NCBI GenBank assembly: GCA_044337705.1
Contig: JBIINB010000010.1
Span: 1 to 64,000 of the forward strand
Length of the DNA stretch: 64,000 nt
From: JBEISR01 sp044337705
Lineage (GTDB): Bacteria > Planctomycetota > Planctomycetia > Pirellulales > Pirellulaceae
Direction: 5' to 3'
Shown in pieces: positions 1 to 8,953 of the stretch. A program made the position numbers and the translations under genes. The first letter of the stretch is position 1, and every line of letters begins with the position of its first letter. The notes under the pieces were generated by a model. It was not told the DNA's origin. It made no database searches and was given only the letters and a program-made list of their open reading frames with translations.

Positions 1-1138
1 GACCGCATCGGCGTGCGAGGGTTCCATCGAGCCCGACCAGTTCGGCCATCATGCCGGACAGGAAGGCAACTTCCACGCTGTGGCGAAGCACATTCTGGCT
101 GTAGCTGGTTCGGAAGTGGAGACGTCCAAGCATTTGGAGGACTTTTTCGTGGAGACCACCGATATTGGTTTCCTCGGCTGCTTCCATTCCCTTCTTGCGG
201 ACGTACTGATCTATTTCCTTCTCGGTCTGCGCGACGATTTCTTCGATGCGAGTTGGATGGATGCGTCCGTCGGAGATGAGTTTCTCGAGTGATTGCCTAG
301 CCACTTCCCTTCGGACCGGATCGAACCCACTGACGATCACGACACCCGGCGTGTCGTCAATGATGATGTCGATCCCCGTTGCTTTTTCGAAAGCGCGGAT
401 GTTGCGTCCTTCACGGCCGATGATTCGGCCTTTCATGTCATCGGTTGGAATATCGACGGTGCTGGTGGTGGAATCTGCGGTGTGGGACGATGCATATCGC
501 TGCATGGTGGTCAGCAGGATGTCCTGCGCCTTCTGCTCGGCCGACTCCGCGATGCGACGCTGGTGTTTGAGAATGACATTCCCCATCTCGCTTTGAAGCT
601 CCTGCTCCAGTTTGCTCATCAGCTGCTTAGCGGCTTCGTCTCGGGACAGTCCGCTGAGCCGCTGCAGTTCGCCGATCTGCTGCTGGTTGAGTCGCTGAAA
701 TTCGTCGAGGCGTTTCTGGGTTTCCTCGAGCCTTTCGGTCAGCTTGCGTTGCGTCGTTTCCACAACGCGTTCCTGTTTCTTCAGGTCGGAGGCCTGTTGC
801 TGGAGCGATTCCTCGCGGCGGATGGTTGCTGTTTCGCGGTCGCGGAGAGCATCCCTGGCCGCCTGGAGATCGCTCTCGGCCTTACGCTGCTGTTCCAGAG
901 CCTTTGCCTTCGCTTCCAGTTCGGCTTCCCGAACGACGTTTCCCGCTTCCAGTTTGGCTTGATCAAGGAGAGTTCGGGACTGCGTCCTGGCGTCGGCTCC
1001 CTGCAGCTTATTCCAGATGTAGATCGCAACGGCACCTGCGATTGCGGCGGCCACGTAGCCGACTGCTTGCAACGACTCATTGGCGGCCAGGGGAAGCCAA
1101 TCGGGAAGGTCATGCCATGGAAATGTCAAAGTGAGCAT
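1..1138 (-). CDS. rny: Ribonuclease Y, 5' part (gene runs off the left edge)
   Basis: This is the membrane-anchored endoribonuclease that starts mRNA decay. I read 379 codons from an ATG at 1138, with GGGAG about 9 bases upstream; the frame stays open to base 1, so the C-terminal HD part is missing from the window. Seen in order are a short hydrophobic anchor (about residues 25-44), a long charged coiled coil rich in Glu, Lys, Gln and Arg (about 50-200), a KH domain with the core GRIIGREGRNIRAFE (about 235-250), and the beginning of the HD domain with LRHSVEVA near the edge. This order is diagnostic of RNase Y. It runs divergently from mutY with a long gap between them. The large plus-strand open frame over it (293-1333) is its antisense shadow. 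Confidence 0.95.
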   Translation of the reverse strand, partial: MLTLTFPWHDLPDWLPLAANESLQAVGYVAAAIAGAVAIYIWNKLQGADARTQSRTLLDQAKLEAGNVVREAELEAKAKALEQQRKAESDLQAARDALRDRETATIRREESLQQQASDLKKQERVVETTQRKLTERLEETQKRLDEFQRLNQQQIGELQRLSGLSRDEAAKQLMSKLEQELQSEMGNVILKHQRRIAESAEQKAQDILLTTMQRYASSHTADSTTSTVDIPTDDMKGRIIGREGRNIRAFEKATGIDIIIDDTPGVVIVSGFDPVRREVARQSLEKLISDGRIHPTRIEEIVAQTEKEIDQYVRKKGMEAAEETNIGGLHEKVLQMLGRLHFRTSYSQNVLRHSVEVAFLSGMMAELVGLDGTLARRCG

Positions 1139-1962
1139 CGGTACGGACTCCCAGCATCCATCGGTGCTGGTGGCCAACCGAAAAGGTATCCATCAAGTTC
1201 CTGCTGGGCAGGAAGTCAGGTTCGCAGATCCTTCCATTGGCGGATCAGGGGTGTTGCTTCCCCTTCCATTCCAACGACGTCTCGACGGAGGGCAAGTTCC
1301 TACCAAAAGGTCAGGCAGAACCGTCGTGCCTGAATGCCCGTTGGTGCGACCGCTGCTTCCCTGAATGGCGGAAGGCAGAATCGGGACAGATCGTGTGAGC
1401 GATGTCGGCTGCGTTTATGATCCGAGTCGATGAAGCTCCTCAACCGCAGTGGCTTCCCTGCACCACCGAGGCGATTCCGAGCAGAGGGGGAGTGATCGCG
1501 AATCGGTTCGAGATCCACCACCTTCATGGCTCGCCACGAAAGGTCATTGGAATCGAGGTTTCCGTCACGCGGAATCCCTTTCGCCGGGCTGGAAGCCGGG
1601 CAATCGAGAATTCCGTCCAGGCGTCGTCAATATGGATGATGTAACAAAGGATGGGAACCGGACCATGATGGAGACCCTTAGCAGAGCTACCAGCACCGTC
1701 GTCAAGTTATGGAATCGGCGACGAAGAAAACAAGCCAACTGAAGGCGTTTGCTTGCTGGAGAAGACAACTTCATCCAACCCGTCACCGCAACCAGCAGTG
1801 TACCATGATTGACTGCCCGTACAAGATGAGGGCCGGGTAGCCCTGCGGCTCGAGGGCTGGGGGTAAAACGGCGATTTCCGTAGGAGCCAGCAGCATTCCA
1901 TCATGGTTTCCAAGAGACGAAACACCAAGGAAGAAGGCACTAGGGACCGGGACGGCGAGTCG
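1139..1962. other. Long intergenic region between rny and mutY, no gene recognised
   Basis: About 820 bases separate the divergent starts of rny and mutY. Several open frames of 70-100 codons exist on both strands, but none has a convincing ribosome binding site, a recognisable domain or planctomycete-like protein composition. I saw no tRNA, strong hairpin or obvious sigma70 promoter. It presumably holds the promoters of both genes, and a small unrecognised gene or ncRNA cannot be excluded. Confidence 0.4.
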
Positions 1963-3060
1963 ATGATCGCCGTCGACTCCATGCGGCGAGCCCTGCTGGA
2001 CTGGTACCAGCTGCACCAGCGGCGATTGCCTTGGCGACAGACCACCGATCCCTATGCTATCTGGGTCAGTGAGATCATGCTGCAGCAGACCCAGGTGGCG
2101 ACGGTGCTTGGGTACTTTGAGAGGTTTTTAGAACGTTTTCCCACGATCGAAGCCTTGGCCAATGCCGATCTGTCCGATGTGCATCGCCTTTGGGAAGGTT
2201 TGGGGTATTATCGCCGAGCGACGCAGATGCACGAGGCGGCCAAGCGGATTGAGCGGGAGTATGGAGGCCGATTTCCGGACCGTTGGGATGAGGTCCGCCA
2301 GTTGCCTGGCATCGGTCGCTACACTGCGTCGGCCATCGTGTCATTCGCCTGGGACCAGCCCTATTCGATACTCGAGGCCAACACCCAGCGATTGTATGCT
2401 CGGTATATCGCCTGGGAGGAGCCATTAGCGACAGCTCGTTCGCAGAAAATGCTCCTGCAATTTGCCGACCGCTTGGTGGTCGCTCAGGGGATGGGCCAGA
2501 TCAACCATGCCCTGATGGATCTGGGTGCGATGGTCTGTACTCCCAGGAAGCCAGGCTGTCCGGCGTGCCCCATTCAGCGATGGTGTGGTGCGCATCGGCT
2601 GGGTAAGGTCGATCGTATTCCTGCGGCCAAGCCACCTAAGGTCTATACAGAGTTGGAGGAGTGGGTGCTGCTGGTGGTCGATCGCAGGGGGCGATGGCTG
2701 GTGCGTCAATGTGGGGAGGGAGAGCGATGGGCGGGTCTTTTTGATTTTCCCCGCTTCGATCTGACAGGCCGGGAAAGTCCGAAGGAGCAGCATCAGGCGA
2801 TTGCAGAACAGGCTGGCAGGATGTTTGGCCGTGGCCTGATCCCTGTGGAACCTGTAGGCAGCCTGCGCCATGCGGTGACCCGCTATCGGATCGAGCTTTC
2901 GGTTTGGACAGGGCGGCCTCTGGCCGGCCGTTGGAGGACAAACGCCGATCTGCTTTGGGCCGCCCCTGAAGAGCTTGCCAAACTGCCATTCAGTTCCAGC
3001 GGCCGGAAGATTGCCAAGTGGATCTGCGACGGGAAAGTTCGGGGCCACAAGCTTTCGTAA
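1963..3060 (+). CDS. mutY: A/G-specific adenine glycosylase with Glu at the catalytic Asp position
   Basis: Removes adenine mispaired with 8-oxoguanine in base excision repair. From the ATG at 1963 the protein has 365 residues. Numbering from this start matches E. coli MutY: Glu37 in SEIMLQQTQ, the helix-hairpin-helix LPGIGRYTASAI at 114-125, and the four [4Fe-4S] cysteines at 192, 199, 202 and 208 in the usual C-x6-C-x2-C-x5-C spacing. A C-terminal NUDIX-like domain follows (about 230-360). The odd point is residue 138: where MutY normally has Asp in LDGNVxR, this protein reads ILEANTQR, so the catalytic Asp is Glu. An in-frame ATG at 1903 would add 20 charged residues; neither start has a strong ribosome binding site. 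The gene converges on the aldehyde dehydrogenase, 8 bases away. Confidence 0.95.
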   Translation: MIAVDSMRRALLDWYQLHQRRLPWRQTTDPYAIWVSEIMLQQTQVATVLGYFERFLERFPTIEALANADLSDVHRLWEGLGYYRRATQMHEAAKRIEREYGGRFPDRWDEVRQLPGIGRYTASAIVSFAWDQPYSILEANTQRLYARYIAWEEPLATARSQKMLLQFADRLVVAQGMGQINHALMDLGAMVCTPRKPGCPACPIQRWCGAHRLGKVDRIPAAKPPKVYTELEEWVLLVVDRRGRWLVRQCGEGERWAGLFDFPRFDLTGRESPKEQHQAIAEQAGRMFGRGLIPVEPVGSLRHAVTRYRIELSVWTGRPLAGRWRTNADLLWAAPEELAKLPFSSSGRKIAKWICDGKVRGHKLS

Positions 3061-3068
3061 CGCGGGGG

Positions 3069-4661
3069 TCATCCTGCCCCAGGCAGATGGTCGGTGGTCC
3101 ACTGGCCATCGACGCAGCGCCAGGTTTGGCCGGTGGGGTTCCGATCTCGCAGCACCCAAGGGAGCCTGGACTGTCGCACGGAATCGTAGCTGGTCAGTTT
3201 GGCGAAGCGACCGATGGAGGTGGGGATGCCGACGGCGGTGAAGCCTGGATGGCCGGTGCTGGGATATGGGCCTCCGTGATTCATCGCTGGGCTGACTGCG
3301 ACTCCCGTAGGCATCTTATCATTGAGCAACCTGCCGACCCGATGAGCCAGAAGGGGTGCCAGAATCGAGTACGACTCGTCGTCGCTCCCCTGAGTATCGG
3401 AGTAGATACAGCCGGTGAGGTTGCCTTCGAGTTGGAGGAGGATCTGTTGGAGTTGAGAGATGGAGGAAGCGACGACGACAAGAGCGGCATTGCCGAAGAT
3501 TTCCGTCTGAAACATCTCTGGATCATTCAGGAACTGGGTTCCGGTGATTCTCAGCAGGGTGTTGGCGCAGCAGCAACGGCCACCCTCTACCGCCGGTGCT
3601 GCAGCGGTCAGCCGCTTGGCCCCAGCCTGCTCCAGAAGAGAGATCCCCTGCTGGAGGCTTTTTTGGACATTTCGAGACAACAGGGTACCGACGGGAGCTG
3701 CTTGATATCGATCTGCGAGTTTTCCGACCCATTGTTCGCTGGCCTGGCTGTCCAGCAACAGAAGAAGGCCAGGGTTGGTGCAGAACTGACCGGTCCCCAT
3801 TAATCCGCTGGTGACGTACTCATCCAGTAGAGCATCGCCACGCTGCTGGATGGCGCCAGGCAGCAGCACTACCGGATTGACACTGGAGAGTTCCAGGTAG
3901 ATCGGTTTCCCGGCGCGGTCAGCCACTTCTTTTAGAACCAGTCCGGCGTGGCGTGAGCCGGTGTAGCCGGTGGCGCCGATGCGAGGATCGGAAACCAACC
4001 GAGCGCCATCCTCGTGGCTGGTGCGGTAGATCAACTGAATCGTTGCCGAGGGAAGTCCCGTCTGCCGGATCGCCGATTCGGCCAGTCTCGCGAAGCGAAG
4101 CGTCGTGCCGGGATGTCCGGTATTCGCCTTGGCGATCACCGGGCAACCGGCCGCGATCGCAGCGGCGAAGTCGCCTCCAGAGATACTGCCGAAGGCAAAG
4201 GGGAAATTGTTCGGCCCGAAGACGGCTACCGGACCGAGTGGTTCAAGGCACGAGCGGATGTTCAGCTTGGTATCGATGATCGGCTGAGACCAGGAGCCGG
4301 TTTGAGCGGCCTTGGCGGCCAGCCGGAGTTGGTTGGTGGTGCGTGGCAGTTCGACATCTTTCAGTCGCGGGGCCTTGGCCAGAGCCGTTTCCCGATGCGC
4401 GATCTCCACAAGCCCTTCCGCGTCGGCGTCGATCGCGTCGGCGTAGGCCAGCAGAAAGTCCGACAGCGCGTCGGGGCCAAGCTGCCGGAGTTCCCAAAAT
4501 GCATCGACGGCTGCGTCCAGTGCAAGATCGCAATCGGCCCAGGAGCTGATGGGAAAGTGCGATTCGATCGGCAGCCCGGTGCTGGGGTCCAGCGCCTGAA
4601 AGGCAGCCTGTCCATCGACCTGACGCCACTGTCCTGCAATCCATACCGGTTCGGTAGCCAT
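3069..4661 (-). CDS. 2-oxoglutarate semialdehyde dehydrogenase (KGSADH-type, NADP-dependent aldehyde dehydrogenase)
   Basis: A 530-residue aldehyde dehydrogenase that probably oxidises 2-oxoglutarate semialdehyde to 2-oxoglutarate. The oxyanion-site Asn lies in FGPNNFPFAFG (about 148-158), the general base Glu257 in YLELSSVNP and the catalytic Cys294 in GQFCTNPG. The GQFCTNPG block and the LSSVNPVVLLP block are typical of the KGSADH branch rather than of betaine or succinate-semialdehyde enzymes. The ATG at 4661 has AGGAAAGG upstream; a longer frame to 4925 lacks family similarity. It lies 92 bases downstream of the FAH-family gene in the same direction, which suggests an operon for the end of an oxidative pentose or sugar-acid pathway. 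The substrate is inferred from subfamily motifs and context. Confidence 0.9.
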   Translation of the reverse strand: MATEPVWIAGQWRQVDGQAAFQALDPSTGLPIESHFPISSWADCDLALDAAVDAFWELRQLGPDALSDFLLAYADAIDADAEGLVEIAHRETALAKAPRLKDVELPRTTNQLRLAAKAAQTGSWSQPIIDTKLNIRSCLEPLGPVAVFGPNNFPFAFGSISGGDFAAAIAAGCPVIAKANTGHPGTTLRFARLAESAIRQTGLPSATIQLIYRTSHEDGARLVSDPRIGATGYTGSRHAGLVLKEVADRAGKPIYLELSSVNPVVLLPGAIQQRGDALLDEYVTSGLMGTGQFCTNPGLLLLLDSQASEQWVGKLADRYQAAPVGTLLSRNVQKSLQQGISLLEQAGAKRLTAAAPAVEGGRCCCANTLLRITGTQFLNDPEMFQTEIFGNAALVVVASSISQLQQILLQLEGNLTGCIYSDTQGSDDESYSILAPLLAHRVGRLLNDKMPTGVAVSPAMNHGGPYPSTGHPGFTAVGIPTSIGRFAKLTSYDSVRQSRLPWVLRDRNPTGQTWRCVDGQWTTDHLPGAG

Positions 4662-4753
4662 AGCCAATATTCCTTTCCTGTGGCAGAAGGTTCTCGTCGG
4701 CCACTTACGTCTATTTCCATGCGATCTGTCGACAGCCAGTGGCCCGCGTCTGG

Positions 4754-5617
4754 TCAGGCCGATGGGACAGGATCCTGCACGATGGGATTGCTGAGCGTTC
4801 CGATGCCGTCGATGGTGATTTCCACTAGGTCTCCCGACTGCAGGGTGAAGGGAGGATCTGGGACGATCCCAGTGCCTGTCAGCAGAATGGCGCCGTCGGG
4901 GAAGTCGTTCTCGCGGCCAAGCCAAGAGATGAGGTCTTCGAAGGTTCTGGCCATCGCCGAGATCTGTGTGGTTCCTTCAAATACCGATGCACCTTGGCGG
5001 TGGATCTTCAGCGAGATACCGATCTGGTCGCGTGGCGGCATCGCAGGTGCCAGAGTGATCCAGGGGCCAAGACCACAGCACTGCCGATAGACTTTCGCCT
5101 GAGGCAGATAGAGCGGATTTTCCCCTTCGATGTCTCGCGAGCTCATGTCGTTGCCGATCGTGTAGCCGACCAGCTTCATCTGAGGAGAGAGCACAAGCGC
5201 CAGTTCCGGTTCCGGAACATTCCATGTTGCGTCAAAGCGAATGCGCAGAGGCTGTCCAGGCCCGCTGCATCGCCCTGGCGTTGCCTTCATGAAGAGTTCG
5301 GGGCGAGGCGACTGGTAGACGCGCCAGTAGCAGTCGGCCGCAGCTTCCGATTCCTCCATCCTCGCTTTCTGCGATCGTTTGTAGGTGACCCCCGCAGCCC
5401 ACACCTCCTGGCGATCGATCGGAGGCAGCCACTGCACTTGGTCGATCGGGATCGCCGAGGAATCGGTTTTCAGACCTCCGACCGCAGCGACCGGATCGCT
5501 GGCCGAAAGCAGCGACGAAAGATCGCTCAGGGATCGATCGCCAAGCAGTCGCACTTGGCCCTCTTCCACCAGCACCACCCGAGGCGCCTGGTCCCAGACG
5601 ATTTTTCCCAGTCGCAT
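4754..5617 (-). CDS. Fumarylacetoacetate hydrolase-family protein, GguC/AraD1-like (probable 2-keto-3-deoxy-sugar-acid dehydratase)
   Basis: A 287-residue FAH-fold protein. The metal-binding and active-site block reads VPEPELALVL, followed by VGYTIGNDMSSRDIEGENPL and LPQAKVYRQCCGLGPW, and GTGIVPDPPFTL near the C-terminus. The NDMSSRDIEGENPLYLPQAK signature is what I recall for GguC/AraD1 proteins, which dehydrate 2-keto-3-deoxy-L-arabinonate to 2-oxoglutarate semialdehyde. The downstream gene encodes the dehydrogenase for that product, so the two steps fit. The ATG at 5617 has GGAAAGG about 6 bases upstream; an in-frame ATG at 5689 is less likely. The sugar dehydrogenase, lactonase and sugar-acid dehydratase of a full pathway are not in the window. 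Another 2-keto-3-deoxy acid could be the real substrate. Confidence 0.85.
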   Translation of the reverse strand: MRLGKIVWDQAPRVVLVEEGQVRLLGDRSLSDLSSLLSASDPVAAVGGLKTDSSAIPIDQVQWLPPIDRQEVWAAGVTYKRSQKARMEESEAAADCYWRVYQSPRPELFMKATPGRCSGPGQPLRIRFDATWNVPEPELALVLSPQMKLVGYTIGNDMSSRDIEGENPLYLPQAKVYRQCCGLGPWITLAPAMPPRDQIGISLKIHRQGASVFEGTTQISAMARTFEDLISWLGRENDFPDGAILLTGTGIVPDPPFTLQSGDLVEITIDGIGTLSNPIVQDPVPSA

Positions 5618-5830
5618 TTGTTGCCTTTCCGGTCTGAGTGTGCAAAGCATCGATGGGGCTGCCCGTATCAGCTTCCTGTCGCCCGGCATGCGATGCCAAC
5701 CGCTTTCGAATCCTCTTGCCAGATGGTAGCCGACAACACCATCAGAGAGCTATGGGGGGTGTCTCTGGCCACTTTGAGAAGGCTGATTTTTCAGCCGTTT
5801 TGTCGATCCCCGGCAGGCTGCTCAGGTCGA

Positions 5831-6979
5831 TCACTCGGAAGCGCCTAGCACGATGGGAATGGTCATCTGACGTCCTTCGCGGATGATCGACACCTGCACT
5901 TGGTCCCCCGCCTTTCGGCTTTCAATCAGCGCCAGTAGATCGTCCACCTTGGTGATTCGCTGGCCGTCGATACCGATGATCAGGTCGGCCGAGCTGGGGT
6001 CGATCACTTCCTGTTCGAAGAGGATCCCAGCGCGTCGCCCCGAGCTCTTTTTCATCTGAAAACCGCGGATCCCTGCCTGATCGGCCGGCCCTCCAGGAGT
6101 CACCTTGACCACCAGCAGGCCCAACGCCTCCTTCGTCTCATAGATGCGCGTAATTCCGATCGTCGGACGAATCACTCGGCCGCTGGAGATCAACTGGGGG
6201 ACGACGCGCCGAATCGTGTTGGACGGGATCGAGAAGCCGATACCGGCGCTGTCACCGGTGCTGGTGGCAATCGCCGTGTTCATCCCGATCAATTCGCCCT
6301 GGGAATTCAGAAGGGGGCCACCGGAGTTCCCTTGGTTGAGCGCCGCGTTGATCTGGATGATCGAGCGCATCGTGCGGTTGCTTCGGGAAGGAAGCTGGCG
6401 ATTGAGGCTGGAAATGATGCCGTCGCTAAGCGTCCGCTCCAGTCCAAAAGGATTTCCGATCGCCAGGATCCTCTGGCCGACACGAAGCTGGCTGGAATCT
6501 CCTAATGGAATCGGATGCAGCAGTTCGACGGGTGCGTTGATCTTCAGCACCGCGATATCGTTGTCGGGATCCTGCCCAACCCGCTCGGCCGGATACGATT
6601 CACCATGGGCCAAAGTCACCTGAATGTCACGCGCATCTTCGATGACATGGTAATTGGTCAAAACATGCCCTTGATGGTCCAGCACCGAACCGCTGCCGCT
6701 GCCAGCCACTGCGGAGAGCGTCAGAAAAGAGTCGCGAGAAATCGACTTGGTGGCGATGTAGACGACTCCCGTGTTGCAGCGATCGTAGACTTCGATGTTG
6801 ATCCGTTCTTCCGGCGTCCACAGGTCCTGGGGGGCTGTCGAAAGAACGCTCCAGCTGGTATTCCCCTGGAGGCGATCCTGCGCGATCGACTGCGGCAACC
6901 AGGAACGAGAGGAAAAAGCCAAACCGATTGCCATCCCCAGACCGATCGCCGCTATCCAACGCATGGTACCGACCGCCAT
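5831..6979 (-). CDS. Exported HtrA/DegP-like serine protease with one PDZ domain
   Basis: A 382-residue trypsin-fold protease acting outside the cytoplasm. The N-terminus carries a signal peptide or anchor (about 6-33). The catalytic triad is visible as His111 in TNYHVIED, Asp141 in DNDIAVLKI and Ser219 in NQGNSGGPLL. A single PDZ domain follows (about 285-375), with LIIGIDGQRITKVDDLL in its core. DegP has two PDZ domains, so this is closer to the DegS or HhoA layout. The ATG at 6979 has AGAGG about 6 bases upstream; the longer frame to 7126 adds residues without family similarity. It lies upstream of the FAH gene on the same strand with a 213-base gap, so co-transcription is uncertain. It is probably an envelope protein quality-control protease. 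Confidence 0.93.
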   Translation of the reverse strand: MAVGTMRWIAAIGLGMAIGLAFSSRSWLPQSIAQDRLQGNTSWSVLSTAPQDLWTPEERINIEVYDRCNTGVVYIATKSISRDSFLTLSAVAGSGSGSVLDHQGHVLTNYHVIEDARDIQVTLAHGESYPAERVGQDPDNDIAVLKINAPVELLHPIPLGDSSQLRVGQRILAIGNPFGLERTLSDGIISSLNRQLPSRSNRTMRSIIQINAALNQGNSGGPLLNSQGELIGMNTAIATSTGDSAGIGFSIPSNTIRRVVPQLISSGRVIRPTIGITRIYETKEALGLLVVKVTPGGPADQAGIRGFQMKKSSGRRAGILFEQEVIDPSSADLIIGIDGQRITKVDDLLALIESRKAGDQVQVSIIREGRQMTIPIVLGASE

Positions 6980-7444
6980 GTCGCACCTCTCGATGAACCT
7001 ATTCTGAAGTATCCCCTCGCTCCATCGAGTCGGGGAGCCTGCTGCCGAGAAACTATAGCAATCGCCGCATTGGGGACCAATGCGAATTGAAGGTGGCAGA
7101 GAGTCACCGCACTGGGAAGTTTGCACTGGGGAGTTTGCATCGTCTGGAAGCGGGCCTGAATGGGCCCACCGTCTAGCCCATCACGCCCATGCTGTGGCGA
7201 GGTTCCCAGCCAAGCTATTCCACTATTTGTTTTCCAATTTTGTCGCGTGGATCCTACACCCCCGGGCTACCTCCATGAAATCCTAATGATTGCAATCCTT
7301 GGCTGGATTTCGGACGTGGCAGGACGAAACAGCTTCTGTCAGTCGATAGCGGTGGTGGCCTTTCGGCGCAGGGAGCAACCAGGATCCAGCTGAACCATCT
7401 GGACGATCTTAAAGCCTCGACAACGGCCGGGCTGGGGAATCTGG
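6980..7444. other. Intergenic region between the DUF1501 gene and the HtrA-like gene
   Basis: About 465 bases between two minus-strand genes. I saw no supported coding frame, no clear terminator hairpin and no repeat. It presumably contains the 3' end signal of the DUF1501 gene and the promoter of the protease gene. Confidence 0.4.
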
Positions 7445-8953
7445 TCAGGCGATCAATTCATCGATCGGGTGGCCGTGGACATCTGTCAAACGACGATCGA
7501 TTCCGTTGTTGCGGACGGTAAGCCGGGTATGGTCGATGCCGAGAAGCTTGAGAATCGTTGCATGGATATCGTAGACCTGGGTGGGGTGATCACGATCCAG
7601 TGGCTTGTAACCGAACGGGTCGCTTTCCCCCACGGTGATTCCGCCGCGAATACCGCCGCCGCATAACCAATTGGTGAAGACGAACGGATTGTGATCGCGA
7701 CCGGTGCCACCTTGACTGGAGGGCATTCGGCCGAATTCGGTGGTCCAGAGGATCACGGTGTCTTCCAGCATGCCGCGTTGCCTCAGGTCCTCGATCAAGG
7801 CTGCAGTGGCAGTGGCCATTCCGAGCGCCAACGGGAAGTGGTCGCGCTGGACGTCTTCGTGGGAATCCCAATTCCTGCGAGGGAACCCATTGTCGTTACC
7901 GCTCCAGATCTGAACGAATCGAACCCCGCGTTCCAGGAGTCGCCGAGCGGCAAGGCATTTGGTGGCGAAATGATGGATTTCCTCGGGAACATTGATTTCC
8001 GCAGGCCAGGTCTTGGCAGGTTGATCGAGTCCGTAGAGCCGAAGGATATGTGCAGGTTCGTCCTGGAAACGAAGTGCTTCGGGCGCTGCCATTTGCATGC
8101 GAGCGGCAAGTTCGTAGCTTTCGATCCGTCCATCCAGGCGACTGTCCTCAGGCCGCTGGTTTGCATGGAGCTGGTTCAAACGGGAGAGGGTGGAAAGGGT
8201 CGCTGCCTCCGTCTCCTTGGAGATATAGTCGGCGGCCGGGTGTGGAAAGAGGTCGGCGATCGGGGTGGACCGGCCTGGGTAGATGATCGTCCCGCTGTGC
8301 TGTCCGGGAAGGAAGGCCGCATCCCAATTCTTGACGCCGTTGGAGGCGAAGCCACGGTGGTCCGGGAGGACGACAAAGGTCGGTAGGTTGTCGTTGAGTG
8401 ATCCCAGGCCATAGCTGATCCACGAGCCCATGCCGGGGAAGCCGGGCAACTGGAACCCGGTGGCTTGAAGCAGTGTTCCCTGGGAATGGACGCCTGACTT
8501 GCCGACCATGTTGTGGACGAATGCCATCTGGTCGACCACGCGGCCTAGCGGAGCGACGGCATCGCTAAGCAATTTTCCCGAGCGGCCGTAGGGGCGGAAG
8601 TTCCAGATCGGTTTCAGCCAGGGGCCCAGGCCATTTTGGAAGGCTTCGACCGGTTCTCCAAAATCACTTGGCTGACCATGTCGACGCACCAGTTCCGGCT
8701 TGAAGTCGAAGAGGTCCAGATGGCTTGCCGCCCCGGCCATGAAGAGCTGTATCACCCGCTTAGCTCGGGGAGGAAAATCAGGAGGTCGAAGCGACGGATG
8801 GAGGCCAGGTTCTGCGGGGGCGCTTTGCAACGGGGTGTCGTGTTTCAGCAGGGAGGCCAGTGCCAGGCTGCCGAATCCCTGCCCCAGTTGGCTCCACAGC
8901 GTGCGACGGGATATCGCGGGTTGCTCAGTCGCCAGTGTGGCTAGGGTTCTCAT
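7445..8953 (-). CDS. DUF1501 family exported protein (orphan)
   Basis: A 502-residue DUF1501 protein. DUF1501 is related to the alkaline phosphatase/sulfatase superfamily and is greatly expanded in planctomycetes; its function is unknown. The N-terminus has an SRRTLWSQLGQGFGSLALASL stretch, which looks like a Tat-type signal. Family landmarks are VIQLFMAGAASHLDLFD near residue 90, FVQIWSGNDNGF with WDSHEDV, and a C-terminal DTVILWTTEFGRMP followed by GRDHNPFVFTNWLCGG and DIHATILKLLGIDH. The ATG at 8953 has GAGGA about 7 bases upstream. DUF1501 genes usually follow a DUF1549/DUF1553 partner; none is adjacent here, unlike the second copy near 51 kb. Confidence 0.92.
   Translation of the reverse strand: MRTLATLATEQPAISRRTLWSQLGQGFGSLALASLLKHDTPLQSAPAEPGLHPSLRPPDFPPRAKRVIQLFMAGAASHLDLFDFKPELVRRHGQPSDFGEPVEAFQNGLGPWLKPIWNFRPYGRSGKLLSDAVAPLGRVVDQMAFVHNMVGKSGVHSQGTLLQATGFQLPGFPGMGSWISYGLGSLNDNLPTFVVLPDHRGFASNGVKNWDAAFLPGQHSGTIIYPGRSTPIADLFPHPAADYISKETEAATLSTLSRLNQLHANQRPEDSRLDGRIESYELAARMQMAAPEALRFQDEPAHILRLYGLDQPAKTWPAEINVPEEIHHFATKCLAARRLLERGVRFVQIWSGNDNGFPRRNWDSHEDVQRDHFPLALGMATATAALIEDLRQRGMLEDTVILWTTEFGRMPSSQGGTGRDHNPFVFTNWLCGGGIRGGITVGESDPFGYKPLDRDHPTQVYDIHATILKLLGIDHTRLTVRNNGIDRRLTDVHGHPIDELIA

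Noticed and set aside
293..1333. Long plus-strand frame of 346 codons over the left end
   Set aside because: It lies antisense to rny, whose frame has clear coiled-coil, KH and HD features; the plus-strand product shows no domain.
2425..3159. Minus-strand frame of 244 codons over mutY
   Set aside because: Shadow of the mutY C-terminal half; no domain or ribosome binding site.
3018..5090. Two plus-strand frames of 261 and 358 codons
   Set aside because: They mirror the aldehyde dehydrogenase and the FAH gene on the minus strand and have no recognisable content.
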